Below, piece after piece: positions 55,351 to 64,000 of a DNA stretch of 64,000 nt. Each line of letters starts with the position of its first letter. Position 1 is the first letter of the stretch. Below the pieces are notes generated by a model. The model was given only the letters and a program-made list of their open reading frames with translations. It ran no database searches and was not told where the DNA came from. The position numbers were made by a program, and so were the translations under genes. The DNA is from Nonomuraea aridisoli (GTDB lineage Bacteria; Actinomycetota; Actinomycetes; Streptosporangiales; Streptosporangiaceae), in NCBI RefSeq assembly GCF_003236395.1, contig NZ_POUD01000008.1, positions 16,695 to 80,694 of the forward strand, given 5' to 3'.

Positions 55351-56145
55351 TCAGAGAGCGGTGCGGAAGCCGCCGTTACTGAAAAGGTGTTGGCCGTTGA
55401 TCCACTGGCCCTGCGGAGAGCAGAGGAAGGCGACGAGATTGGCCGGCTCCTCGGGGCCGGCGAGGCGCCCCGCGGGGGTCTGCTTGCTCCCGGCAATACG
55501 GATTTCGTCCGTCATCCACCCGGTGTCGATGGGGCCGGGATTGATGATGTTGGCGCGGACGCCAAGATGGGCGAACTCGTGGGCGGCGGCGAGGGTGATG
55601 CGGTCCAGGGCGCCTTTGCTGGCGCCGTAGGGGAGGTTGCCGACGACGTGGTCGCTGGTGAAGGCGATGATGCGCCCGGGGTCGGCATCGTTGGTCGTCC
55701 CTTGAAAGCGCCGCCCGAACTCGCGGATGAGCAGCCACGGGGCCCGGGCGTTGACGGCGAAGTGCCGGTCGAAGCTATCCACGGTCGTGGTCAGGAGGTT
55801 CAGGTCGCGCTGTTCGCAGTGACACATCACCAGAGCCCTGACGGGTCCGAGGTCCCTCTCAACGGAGTCGAAGATGGCCGCTGGGGCGCTCGGGTCTGCG
55901 AGGTCTGCTTCCACAGCGGTGTGCCGGGCGCCCAGGCTGCCCAAGTCGTAACCGAGCGAGGTGGGCGCATCGGGCTCGGGCTCCCAGGGCTTCTCGTCGT
56001 CGTAGGGGCGCCAGTAGGTGAACGCGATGTCCCAGCCGGTCTTGGCGAGGCTGCGGGCCACTGCGGCGCCAATGTTGACGGTGCGTCCGCCCGCACCGGT
56101 GACGAGAGCGACGGGTCGGGAACTGGAGGGCGTCGTGTCCGGCAT
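55351..56145 (-). CDS. Short-chain dehydrogenase/reductase
   Basis: A 264-residue SDR. The cofactor loop is VTGAGGRTVNIGAAVA (near residue 16), a variant of TGxxxGIG. The active-site residues are in IIAFTSDH (Ser) and YGASKGAL (Tyr, Lys). NPGPIDTGWM and the C-terminal GQWINGQHLFSNGG complete the family pattern. The long insertion after the first helix (YWRPYDDEKPWEPEPDAP) is unusual. GTG at 56163 is an alternative start. It is flanked by a resolvase remnant and an IS21 element, so it may have been acquired. Confidence 0.88.
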   Translation of the reverse strand: MPDTTPSSSRPVALVTGAGGRTVNIGAAVARSLAKTGWDIAFTYWRPYDDEKPWEPEPDAPTSLGYDLGSLGARHTAVEADLADPSAPAAIFDSVERDLGPVRALVMCHCEQRDLNLLTTTVDSFDRHFAVNARAPWLLIREFGRRFQGTTNDADPGRIIAFTSDHVVGNLPYGASKGALDRITLAAAHEFAHLGVRANIINPGPIDTGWMTDEIRIAGSKQTPAGRLAGPEEPANLVAFLCSPQGQWINGQHLFSNGGFRTAL

Positions 56146-56425
56146 GATGGGATCATGGTTCACCCCGGCTGTCGCCTCAACTGCTTTTCAGCCCGGGGAT
56201 TGGAGGGATTTGCCTGCGGTAATACCGCCACTTCGCGGCTAACTGCAGAGACCCGGGCGAAGCAGCCGGATGCCTGGTGCTCTTCCTCGACGCTACGACG
56301 ATCGCCGCTGCTCGTCCCGCATCAAGATCGTTCGTCCTCGGCTTCGCCTGCGGGCGCTGCATCTTGACCCGCTCCTCCCAGCGGCGGGCCAGGCGTTGTC
56401 GAGGAAGGGGCGTGAGAAGGGGGAG

Positions 56426-57231
56426 TCAGCCAGCGGCCTTATTCGCTGTGGCGGCGTCGGCCTGGGCGCGGGTTTGGGCGAGCCGGTAGGACTCAGTGCC
56501 GGTCTCGATGATGTTGCCGCCGTAGGTGAGCCGGTCGACGATGGCCGCGCAGAGCCGGGGTTCGGTGAATGTCTTGGTCCATCCCGAAAACGACTCGTTT
56601 GAGGCGATTGCGACACTGTTGGTCTCCTCTCTTTCGGTCAGAACCTGGAACAACAGTTCGGCCCCATGTCGATCAAGCTCCATATAGCCAAGTTCGTCGA
56701 TACAAAGGAGATCCACGCGCCCATAGCGGGCGATGGTCTTGGTCAGCACCTTCTCGTCGGCGGCCTCGACCAGCTCGTTGACCAGCTTGGCGGCCAGGGT
56801 GTACTTGACTTTGAACCCGGCCAGCGCGGCCTCGGTGCCCAGCGCGATGAGCAGTGCGACTTGCCGGTCCCGGAGTCGCCGATCAGACACAGCGACTGGT
56901 GCTTGCGCACCCAGTCGCAAGTGGCCAAGGTGTGGATGACGGCCGGGTCGACGTTGGGGTTGGCGTCGAAGTCGAACTCGCGCAGCGATTTCTGCCTCGG
57001 AAAGCTTGCCGCCTTGATCCGCCGCTCCGACGCTTTGCGGGCCCGGTAATCACATTCGGCCATCAGCAACTCGGCCAGGAAGCCGAGATAGCTCATCTGA
57101 TCGCGCGGGGCGGCAGCGGCCAGCTCGACGAACTGGCTGCGGATGGTCGGCAGGCGCAATCGCTGGCAGGCCTGGTAGATCGAGGCTTCGGCCGCTTCCT
57201 CGGTCAGGGCGCGGCGGTGAAAGGCGGTCAT
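56426..57231 (-). pseudogene. istB: istB ATPase of IS21, frameshifted
   Basis: The N-terminal frame (from 57231) covers the helical domain through the Walker A motif GDSGTGKSH. The remainder, from LLIALGTEAALAGFKVKYTL through Walker B (VDLLCIDELGYM) to the stop at 56426, is in another frame. The break is at about 56863, right behind the Walker A histidine. A full-length IstB, the target-site ATPase for IstA, cannot be made unless the shift is a sequencing error or programmed. Confidence 0.88.
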
Positions 57232-58892
57232 GGCAGCTCTCCCTCAGATGCGGGCCGGCCACCGGTCCGGCGGCGCAGCAACTGGTCATAGACGGCCACC
57301 GACGGCAGCGGCCGGGTATCGGGCGGCAGCTGGGCCAGCCGCCGGGTGGTCAGCGACACCACCGCAGGCTCATCCAGCCGGGCCAGCCGTTCCGGCCGGG
57401 GTGGCGGCGGACCCGGCTCCGGAGTGTCGTCGGCCTGAGCGATCTTGCGGGCCTCCAACGCCACGGCATCCGCGGTCAGTGCGCCCACCTTCAACGCGGC
57501 TTCCATCCCTGCCACCACGTGCCGATGCTCCATGCGCCGGTGCAGCAGGAGCACCTCGATCAGCGCCCGGGTCCCGTCCGCGTCCCCGTGCTTGCGGCGG
57601 GCCGCAGCCCACCATGCCTCATGCGTGGCGGTGAAGGTGCCCGCGGCCCGGGCCTGTTCCAGCGCGGTGGCGCCGGGCAGCGCGCCGGGCTTGTGCGCCA
57701 GGGCCTCCAGGTAATGGTCCAGGTCCAGCCGGGCCCCGCCCTTGGCGATCAGCCGCTCGTGCCGGGCCACCTCGATGCCGTTGTGGTAGACGACCAGATG
57801 GGATGCGAACAACATGACCCGCACCTGATGCCCGGCCAGGTGGATCGGCACCGAGTAGCGGTTGGTGCGCACGCTGATCTGTCCGTGCATGTTGACGGGT
57901 GGGGTCAGCAGCCGGCCGATCTCGAACGGCTCGACCGGCAGCGGCGCCAGCAGGGTCCGCTCGTGCGCGAAGCGCTCGCCGATGGTTTGGGTGCGCATCC
58001 GGATCCGGCGCTGTTCGTCTTTGATGTCCCACTGGTCGATCAGCGCGTTGAGTTCGCTGATCGAGGCGACTTCGGGGACGGGCACCAGGTGGTTGCGGCG
58101 GAACCAGCCGATCTGGCCCTCCACTCCGCCCTTCTCGTGCGCGCCGACCAGCCCGGGTCGGCAGTAGAAGGCGTCGATGCCGGCCCAGCTGCGGAAGGCC
58201 ACCCACCGCTCAGACTCCACTCGGCGGCGGGAGAAGCCCAGCACTCGGGCCACCGCGGGCTTGAGGTTGTCGTAGCGCACCTTGCCCGTGGGTAGCCCAC
58301 CCAGTACGGACATCGCATGCACGTGCCCTTCGAAGAAGGCCTCTTGCGAGCACGTGAGGAACATTCTGTGCACGGCCTTGCCCGACCACGACAGCCGGAA
58401 CGAGAACAGATAACACCGGGTCAGCTCGCCCGCCAGGTGGATCCACACGTCCCCGAAGTCCACCTCGGCCTCGGCCCCGGGCTGGTGGGTCTGCTCGATG
58501 AAGACCTCCGCCGGCGCCCGGCCCGCCTCTAATCGGATCTGCGGGCGGCGATTGGCGACGTAGTCGCGGACCATGCCGTACGACACCTGCACCGCGCCGT
58601 GTTCCTCCAGCAGCCGGTCGAAGATGCGCTTGGCGGTGTGCCGCTGCTTGGGCGGCGCGTCCAGGTCCACCCGCAGCATCTGGTCGATCAGCGGCTTGAA
58701 TGGGTCCAGCCGGGACGGCCGGGGCGGGAGCGGCTTGCGCGGCGCGGGCCAGACCGAGGCCAGTGCCTTCTCCACGGTACGGAAGCCCACGTTGTGCTTG
58801 CGTTGGATGGCCCGGATGGACAGCCCAGCTCGAGAATCGCGGCGGATCGCCGCTTACAACTCGACCTTGGACTTGGGCTGCACCAGCGCCAC
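57228..58892 (-). pseudogene. istA: istA transposase of IS21 with premature stop
   Basis: The DDE transposase is otherwise intact. It has an N-terminal HTH (AAIRRDSRAGLSIRAIQRKH), the first catalytic D in EAEVDFGDVWIHLAG, further acids in YDNLKPAV and AHEKGGVEGQIGWF (E), and a long C-terminal domain. The natural start is the GTG at 58892, but codon 13 is TAA (58854-58856) where homologues have a sense codon. Translation from an internal start at 58790 would lose the HTH. Confidence 0.88.
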
Positions 58893-59127
58893 CTCATCCC
58901 GCGAAGCACATCAGTGCTCTCACCGCAAGCGCTCGGGCGCTGTTACTTCTCAGCGACATCACCTTGCAGTGGAAACGATCGCTGTCGCAGCAGACCGTCA
59001 AACGCTGTCACTTGTCATCGACAGAACCACGACAGAGCGAGCCGAACTCGAATCGGGAAGCTGATTTCCCAGCTCAAGGCTTGTTGGCGGCTGATGTCAC
59101 ATTGGTTAACGGCACCCCCAGTAGGGG

Positions 59128-60351
59128 TTAGCCGCTGATCTCCCGCCGCGCCGGCGCCGGACAGAGCTCCTGGTACGCCTCCCTCAGGTCCCGCCCCGCA
59201 GACACCCCCCGAGCCTCGACCTGAGTCACCACCTCAGCCACGCGCCAGTAATTGGACGGCACCAGCAGACCGTTCGCCATCGCCTCCATCGCGATGTGGC
59301 CGGCTTCCTCCAGCTCCTCAGCGACGAGTAGCGCGAGCGCCAGGTCCAACCGCGCGGAAGCAGCCCGCCGCGGCCGCGGCCCCCCGTCGTCGGAGGACTC
59401 CAGCCGTTCGAGTACCTGGCGAGCGCAGTCGACCGCTGCCGGGTCGCCTACCCATGCCAGCGTGGTCGCCGTGTAGGCGTCGGACTTGGCGGGGTCGTAC
59501 CGGTAGTGGTGTTCAGGCCGGTCCGGGACGGGCATCGGGGAGACCATCTTGTGGACGCGCGCGAGCGCGTCCCGCGTTTCGGCCGATGCGCCCAGCCGCG
59601 CCCACGCCCGCCCTTCCTGCGCGGTCGCCTGAATGTAGGCCGAACCGGTGCGAGGCGCGATCGCCTGCGCCCCCTGGGAGAGGGTCACCGCGGTCTGGTA
59701 GTCGCCGTCCGTGAGGACCTTCCACGCTTCGGTCTCCACGCACCACGCGGCGATCTCTGGATGCTCGGCGTGGTGGGCCAGCTGCGCCGCGGTGCGCAGC
59801 CGCGCGGTGGCGGCCGGGTACTGCCGCAGGTCGATGTGGCAGGTGGCGCCGAGCAGCGACAGCCACCCGCCGGCGACGAGCAGGCGGCGATGCTCGGCCA
59901 GCGTCTTGCGCCCGTCCAGCAGCCGAGCCACGTACGTCAGGTGCCGTTTCACCCTGTACAGCAGTTCGGCGGGGCGGGTGTTCGGGTAGGCGGCGGCGAG
60001 GTCGTCCACGGCCATCTCCAGCCGTTCCAGCGTCTCGCCGCCCACGTCGCTGGCCGCTGCCCGCCGCGCCAGCTCGATCGCGTCGATCTCATCGCCGAGC
60101 TCGTCCGTGTCGTCGCCGCCGAACAGGACCTGCTCGCTCAGCCCGTACACCCGGCAGTACAGCTCCGCGTACTCGTCGTCCGGCCGCCGCTTGCCGCTCT
60201 CGTGGTCGCGGATGCGCCGCATGATGCTTTCCGGCTCCGGCATCGCCCGATCCGCGACCCGCGCCAGATGGTTCGCAAGGTCGCGCTGCGACCAAATGCG
60301 TTTGTTCCTCTCGGCACGCAGCCGCGCCGACCAAGCCGGGACTGTGCTCAT
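59128..60351 (-). CDS. XRE-family regulator with TPR-like C-terminus
   Basis: A 407-residue protein. An N-terminal XRE helix-turn-helix (SQRDLANHLARVADRAMPEP, then RRIRDHESGKRRPDDEYAEL) is followed by about 300 residues of TPR-like helices. This is the usual build of actinobacterial regulators that sit beside natural-product and lanthipeptide genes. It is divergent from the genes of the FxLD locus, with 166 bp between starts, and probably controls them. GGCGGAGG precedes its start. Confidence 0.88.
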   Translation of the reverse strand: MSTVPAWSARLRAERNKRIWSQRDLANHLARVADRAMPEPESIMRRIRDHESGKRRPDDEYAELYCRVYGLSEQVLFGGDDTDELGDEIDAIELARRAAASDVGGETLERLEMAVDDLAAAYPNTRPAELLYRVKRHLTYVARLLDGRKTLAEHRRLLVAGGWLSLLGATCHIDLRQYPAATARLRTAAQLAHHAEHPEIAAWCVETEAWKVLTDGDYQTAVTLSQGAQAIAPRTGSAYIQATAQEGRAWARLGASAETRDALARVHKMVSPMPVPDRPEHHYRYDPAKSDAYTATTLAWVGDPAAVDCARQVLERLESSDDGGPRPRRAASARLDLALALLVAEELEEAGHIAMEAMANGLLVPSNYWRVAEVVTQVEARGVSAGRDLREAYQELCPAPARREISG

Positions 60352-60517
60352 CTCATGCACCTCCGCCGGGGGGACAGGGCGGATACCGAGTACGCCGCTG
60401 ATGTCCTCTCCCGAAGTCGTACCACACCGCACTGTGATGGAGACATGCATCTGTGAGCGACAGCGAGCCCTGCGCAGTCGCGTATCCCAGTCCCGACGAT
60501 AGCCATTCGAGGCCCAC

Positions 60518-60847
60518 GTGACGACCAGCACTCCGCACGGCAGAACACCACCCGCCAGGATCGACGACGAGACCGGCTGGCGGTGGGCGGCCTGTCTCGA
60601 ACAGGCCTGCGCCTTCTGGTGGATGGTGCTGTGGGAGCCCGCTGGACAGCACTTCACCGGCTACTACAGGGGCCCGTGGAAGCCGGGCGGCGTCTACCGC
60701 AAGGGCAGGACACCCGAGGAGCTGTGGAGGCTCATCGTCGCGACGCAGGCTGAGGGCCGGCGCATCGCCGAGGAGTCCGCGGCACCGGTGGTGCCGCCGC
60801 TCCTGGCCGACGAGCTTCCCGCCTCCCTGTGGAGGGCGGCCGCGTGA
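60518..60847 (+). CDS. Hypothetical protein of the FxLD locus (109 aa)
   Basis: A 109-residue protein from GTG 60518, not recognised. It has a Trp-rich N-terminal half (GWRWAACLEQACAFWWMVLW), then GYYRGPWKPGGVYRKGRTPE and an acidic helical end. No membrane helix is certain; the Trp/Cys stretch is amphipathic. Its TGA overlaps a following GTG start. It is the first gene divergent from the XRE regulator, so it is probably part of the locus. Confidence 0.65.
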   Translation: MTTSTPHGRTPPARIDDETGWRWAACLEQACAFWWMVLWEPAGQHFTGYYRGPWKPGGVYRKGRTPEELWRLIVATQAEGRRIAEESAAPVVPPLLADELPASLWRAAA

Positions 60848-61120
60848 CTCAGACGGACGTGGCCGAGCGAGCTGCCGCATCGCGCTGGATCCGGCAGCCT
60901 CCCCACGTCTTGCGAGCGCTTCATCATCCTGGTGGCGGCCCCCGTACTCGGCTGTGTGGTCCTGCATGAGGAGCACACCCACGGCGCGAGCATGCTCCTC
61001 AACCGGATCGTTCCGCCGCTACCTTCCGGGCAGACCGTCGAGGCGTGGCTGGCGAAGAGGAACAGGGAGCTGAAGGCTGACGGGTGGGGCGATCCCACCC
61101 GTGTCGCAGGCATCCGCTAG
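60844..61120 (+). pseudogene. Small gene of the FxLD locus, apparently frameshifted
   Basis: A GTG coupled to the previous stop opens a frame (VTQTDVAERAAASRW) that ends at 60969. A second frame reading RFIILVAAPVLGCVVLHEEH and then NRIVPPLPSGQTVEAWLAKR runs to 61120. Neither has a full start-to-stop context alone, and joined near 60910 they would give a protein of about 90 residues. A frameshift is the simplest reading. Function unknown. Confidence 0.4.
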
Positions 61121-61237
61121 CCCGCCGGCCCCGACGCCGGCGACGGCTGCCCCCGCACTCCCCGCTCACGTCCGTGTCCTACGGGAGACGCGGGGGCCGC
61201 AAACACCAGCGATTCGCGAACAGACGAGGAGACCCGC

Positions 61238-62491
61238 TTGAGTACGCTCCGCCCGGTGGAAACCAACACCGCACCCAAGGAAGACGGCACAGACCGCGCG
61301 CTGCGTGACGCCATGGTCGACGAACTGCGCAGCTGGGGAGGCGTAACCACGGTGCAGGTGGAGGCCGCGATGCGGACCGTACCCCGGCACGTCTTCGTGC
61401 CCGACGCGCCGCTGGAGCAGGCATACGGGCCCGACTCGGTGGTCACGCACCGGGACGAGAACGGAACAGCGATCAGCTCCGCGTCCGGCGTTGGGGTGGT
61501 CTCGGGGATGCTGGAGCAACTCGACGTCCAGCCCGGCCATCGGGTGCTGGAGATAGGCGCGGGGACCGGCTACAACGCCGCGCTGCTCGCCGAGCTCGCC
61601 GGGCCGGAGGGCCACGTGACGACCGTCGACATCGGAGCCGACATCGTGGCGGGAGCCCGGCGCGGCCTGGCCGCAGCCGGGTACGACCGCGTGCAGGTCA
61701 TCCACGGCGACGGCGCAGCCGGCCACCCCGAGAACGCACCCTACGACCGGATCATCGTCACCGCAGGCGCGTGGGAGGTGCCTCCCACGTGGCGCGAACA
61801 GCTCGCACCGGACGGGCGGCTGGTCGTCCCGCTGCGGATCCGAGGCGTCACCCGGTCCGTGGCGCTGGAACTCTCCGGCGACGTTTGGCGAAGCGTGTCG
61901 ATCGACGAGTGCGGGTTCATGCCGATGCACGGCCCGGAAGCCGTCGCGGAACTCAACCAGGAACTGCCCGTCAACAGCGGCGTGTGGATCCGCGTCGACG
62001 ACGGACATCCGGTCGACGCGGACGCGTTCGCCGCGGCGCTGACCGGCGCGCCGTCCCTGGCCTGGTCGGGGGTGGTGGTGCCGTGGCAACCGCTGGTGCA
62101 TCTGGACTTCTGGCTGGTCGGCGCGACTGCACAGACCTGCCGGGTCCTCGTCGCGGACCGGGCGCGGGAGGCGGGCCTGGTCGACCCGATCTACCCGTGG
62201 GGCAGCATGGGCTGCTACACGTCCGACAGCTTCGCGTACCTGGTCCGCCGTCCCGCGCCCAGCGACACCGCGCAGGAGATGGTCGAGCTGGGGGCGTGCG
62301 CGTACGGGCCCGATGGGGAGCGGCTGGCCGGTGAGGTCGCCGACCGGGTTCGGTCGTGGGGCATGGCCCGCGCCCGCGACGAGCTGGCGGCGCTCCGGAT
62401 GGAGGTCCATCCGGAGGGGAGCGCCGACCATCCCGCCGCCATGATCACGGCGGACAAGGCGCGCAGCAGGGTGTTCGTGATCTGTGGTTGA
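61238..62491 (+). CDS. FxLD-system methyltransferase (isoaspartyl-methyltransferase-like)
   Basis: A 417-residue enzyme: an N-terminal protein-L-isoaspartate O-methyltransferase-like domain plus a system-specific C-terminal half. The SAM motif is VLEIGAGTGYNAALLAEL near residue 103. The PIMT-like upstream segment AMRTVPRHVFVPDAPLEQAY and the SSASGVGVVSGMLEQL loop are intact. The TTG at 61238 has GAGGAG at good distance. This is the enzyme named for FxLD lanthipeptide systems. It is presumed to methyl-esterify the precursor (aspartate or its rearranged form), by analogy with PIMT-linked RiPPs. Confidence 0.9.
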   Translation: MSTLRPVETNTAPKEDGTDRALRDAMVDELRSWGGVTTVQVEAAMRTVPRHVFVPDAPLEQAYGPDSVVTHRDENGTAISSASGVGVVSGMLEQLDVQPGHRVLEIGAGTGYNAALLAELAGPEGHVTTVDIGADIVAGARRGLAAAGYDRVQVIHGDGAAGHPENAPYDRIIVTAGAWEVPPTWREQLAPDGRLVVPLRIRGVTRSVALELSGDVWRSVSIDECGFMPMHGPEAVAELNQELPVNSGVWIRVDDGHPVDADAFAAALTGAPSLAWSGVVVPWQPLVHLDFWLVGATAQTCRVLVADRAREAGLVDPIYPWGSMGCYTSDSFAYLVRRPAPSDTAQEMVELGACAYGPDGERLAGEVADRVRSWGMARARDELAALRMEVHPEGSADHPAAMITADKARSRVFVICG

Positions 62492-62577
62492 CGCGGCACG
62501 CGCGCGCCCATCGGGAACAGCCGCACCACCCCCTCCACCGTCCGGTGCAGGGGAAGCATCCGCAACTGGAGGTGGTC

Positions 62578-62784
62578 ATGAGATCCAGCACGCCGACGCT
62601 CGACCGGCCCGACCCGCTCGACTCGACCGCCGAGGTCACGCCGCTCGACGTCTCCAACCTGTTCGACCTGGGCGTTCAGGTGGGGCCGGTCCACGATCTG
62701 CCTGCGGGGATGGACTCCGCGGACTGCACCAACGACACCTGCACCGGGACCTGCGCGAGCTGCGGCTGCAGCGGCGGCTGCTGA
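62578..62784 (+). CDS. FxLD-family lanthipeptide precursor
   Basis: A 68-residue precursor with GGAGGT before its ATG. The acidic leader contains the family box as F-D-L-G-V-Q-V (residues 29-35), where most members read FxLD. The last 22 residues form the core, with six cysteines (C50, C55, C59, C62, C64, C68) and Ser/Thr at 47, 51, 54, 56, 58, 61 and 65, enough for several lanthionine rings. It lies between the methyltransferase and the dehydratase. The leader-core boundary is not certain. Confidence 0.9.
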   Translation: MRSSTPTLDRPDPLDSTAEVTPLDVSNLFDLGVQVGPVHDLPAGMDSADCTNDTCTGTCASCGCSGGC

Positions 62785-62825
62785 TTAGCAGCCCGCGACC
62801 GTGAATTCAGAGGGAGGAGTTGGGT

Positions 62826-63898
62826 ATGGCGCAGATCTTCGTCCCGGTTCCCGCCGCCCCGGCGCTGGCGCGGATCCCGCTCCTCCCCCTGACATCCCCG
62901 GCCGACGCCGGCCCGGCCGGGGAACTGGTGCATCCGCTGGTCCGTGAGGGGATGTTCCTGGCGTCCCGGCAGGCGTCCGCTCTCGCCGCCGCAGCCTCAC
63001 TGGAGGGCCGCGGCGGCGAGACGGCGCGCAGTTACACGCTCCGGGCCCGGATCCGTCCCACCCCGCAGGGTGTGTTCGCCGGCGTGGCAGCCGCGTTCTT
63101 CTCCGACTCCGCCGGCGCGGACGGCCGGACCATGGGCAGCGCGCACCGAGCTCGCAGCGTGCCCGACCCTGGGTGGCTGGCCACGGTAGCCGACCGCGTC
63201 CTTTCCGATCCGGACGTGCTGCCGCGGCTCACCCTGTCGGCCAACACCCTGACCGTCCGCCGCGGCGGACGGCTGGAACGCGAGAGACCGGCAGAACCCG
63301 GCGGCGCCGGGGTGCGGCGGGTCACCGTGCGCGCGACCGACGCCACCGCACTGGTCATGAAGGTGTGCGCGGGGGAGCCTCGTGGGGCGAGGTGCTCGAT
63401 GCCGTCACCCGCGCCTGGCCCGGGACTCCCGAGCCTCCAATCCGCGCCATGGTGTTGCAGCTCGTCGCGTACGGGTTCCTCCTGACCGACCTGCTCGGCG
63501 AGGACGGTAGCGACGACCCGCTGGGGCGCCTTCTGGCGAAACTCCCCGGCAGCGCGCTCCGCGACGACGTGGCGTTGATCCGCCGGCACCTCGCCGATGC
63601 CGACACCTATCCGCCGGGCGCGCCGCAGCGGCTCACCATGCTGGCCGCCGCGCGGGACGTGGCCGACCGGATCGCTCTGCAGGAGCGGCCGGTGCCTGTT
63701 GACGTGGCCGTCGACGCCGACGTGGTCCTGCCTGCCCGGCTGGCGCGGGAGGCAGCCGACGCCGCAGGAGTCCTGTGGCGGGTCGGGGCCGCTGCAGACC
63801 CGTTGGCCGGCTTCCACGACCGGTTCCTCCACCGGTACGGGCGGCACCGGTTCGTGCCGCTGCTCGACCTCGCCGGTCGCGTCCTCGGAGCGGTGTAA
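62826..63898 (+). pseudogene. Lantibiotic dehydratase, frameshifted and truncated
   Basis: GGGAGGAG precedes the ATG. The first frame (to about 63365) has the LanB N-terminal layout, including ARSYTLRARIRPTPQGVFAG. The sequence then continues in another frame (WGEVLDAVTRAW, ALRDDVALIRRHLADADTYP, FHDRFLHRYGRHRFVPLLDL). The switch is at a five-G run (63371-63375); six Gs would restore the frame. The second frame stops at 63898, about 360 residues in, where full LanB proteins continue for hundreds more. A possible insertion follows. Confidence 0.8.
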
Positions 63899-63931
63899 AA
63901 GGCTCGACGAGGTAGGTGCCGTGAGTGGATC

Positions 63932-64000
63932 TTAGGCGGCCTCGATAGCGGGTGCCAAGGCCGGATCACCCGTCGGACGAAGCTGAGTGGGTGGGTGAAG
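63932..64000 (-). CDS. C-terminal end of a minus-strand ORF (possible transposase)
   Basis: A frame enters from the right edge and ends in P-T-G-D-P-A-L-A-P-A-I-E-A-A then TAA. It starts just 34 bp beyond the abrupt end of the dehydratase, in opposite orientation. An insertion sequence that interrupted the dehydratase would look like this. Only 22 residues are visible, so the identity is a guess. Confidence 0.35.
   Translation of the reverse strand, partial: LHPPTQLRPTGDPALAPAIEAA

Larger units (their letters stand above)
56426..58892 (-). mobile_element. Decayed IS21-family insertion sequence
   Basis: istA and istB lie in the usual order with an ATGA overlap (57228-57231). Both are broken: istA by an early TAA and istB by a frameshift. 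The limits given are those of the genes. Terminal repeats and target duplication could not be identified by eye in the flanking 250 bp on either side. Confidence 0.85.

Noticed and set aside
56282..56407. CTTCCTCGAC and GTCGAGGAAG (56282-56291 and 56398-56407) as IS21 ends
   Set aside because: Both copies lie on the same side of the element and nothing matching was found beyond istA, so they cannot be its two termini.

Overview
The window is GC-rich DNA (roughly 70% by eye) with GTG/TTG starts, GTGA/ATGA stop-start overlaps and almost no AT-rich spacers. The gene content is that of a filamentous actinomycete: several ECF sigma factors, a mycothiol-type DinB-like enzyme, DUF1707, DUF3000, RNHCP proteins, coproporphyrin-pathway haem genes, a split LigC/polymerase end-joining pair, and an FxLD lanthipeptide locus. 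The Streptosporangiaceae (for example Nonomuraea) fit best, but this is an inference from gene content.

Layout, positions 1-30,200: mostly housekeeping. An ECF-sigma/anti-sigma pair; glyA; a membrane Ser/Thr kinase; YihY and YccF membrane proteins; an assimilatory sulfate-reduction operon (leader peptide, sulfite reductase, zinc ribbon, cysH, sirohydrochlorin-chelatase-like gene). Then DUF1707, ankyrin/HEAT and HD proteins, a secreted hexapeptide-repeat protein, a serine hydrolase, a second ECF sigma operon, osmC, glgX, a RibD-like reductase with ligC, a phosphotransferase-fold kinase, a regulator divergent from a beta-lactamase-fold protein, pgeF, an enoyl-CoA hydratase, a U32-like protein, a methyltransferase, a TPR protein and an alpha/beta hydrolase.

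Positions 30,200-43,100: two tandem RNHCP zinc-ribbon genes preceded by about 1.2 kb of degenerate repeat DNA. These are followed by a metallo-hydrolase, the end-joining polymerase, msrB, the haem genes hemQ-hemY and hemE around a DUF4349 lipoprotein, DUF3000 and ribonuclease D.

Positions 43,100-51,800: a sugar-catabolic block. An oxidoreductase, a DUF993 aldolase-like protein and a TIM-barrel isomerase form a tightly overlapping operon. A perfect 14-bp palindrome lies just downstream of its predicted -10 box. A LacI-family gene about 8.5 kb away carries the same palindrome with one mismatch just ahead of its own start, so the two are probably one regulon. A PEP-synthase/rifampin-phosphotransferase-like enzyme, a phosphodiesterase and a second isomerase lie between.

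Positions 51,800-59,100: an accessory graveyard. It holds a frameshifted primase-like replication gene, an internally duplicated DNA-binding protein, a resolvase remnant and an IS21 element broken in both genes, with intact DUF4383 and SDR genes among them.

Positions 59,100-64,000: an FxLD-type lanthipeptide locus with an XRE/TPR regulator, small accessory ORFs, an isoaspartyl-methyltransferase-like modification enzyme, a 68-residue Cys-rich precursor and a dehydratase. The dehydratase is frameshifted in a G-run and appears cut off by what may be an insertion sequence at the window edge. No tRNA, rRNA or CRISPR array was seen.
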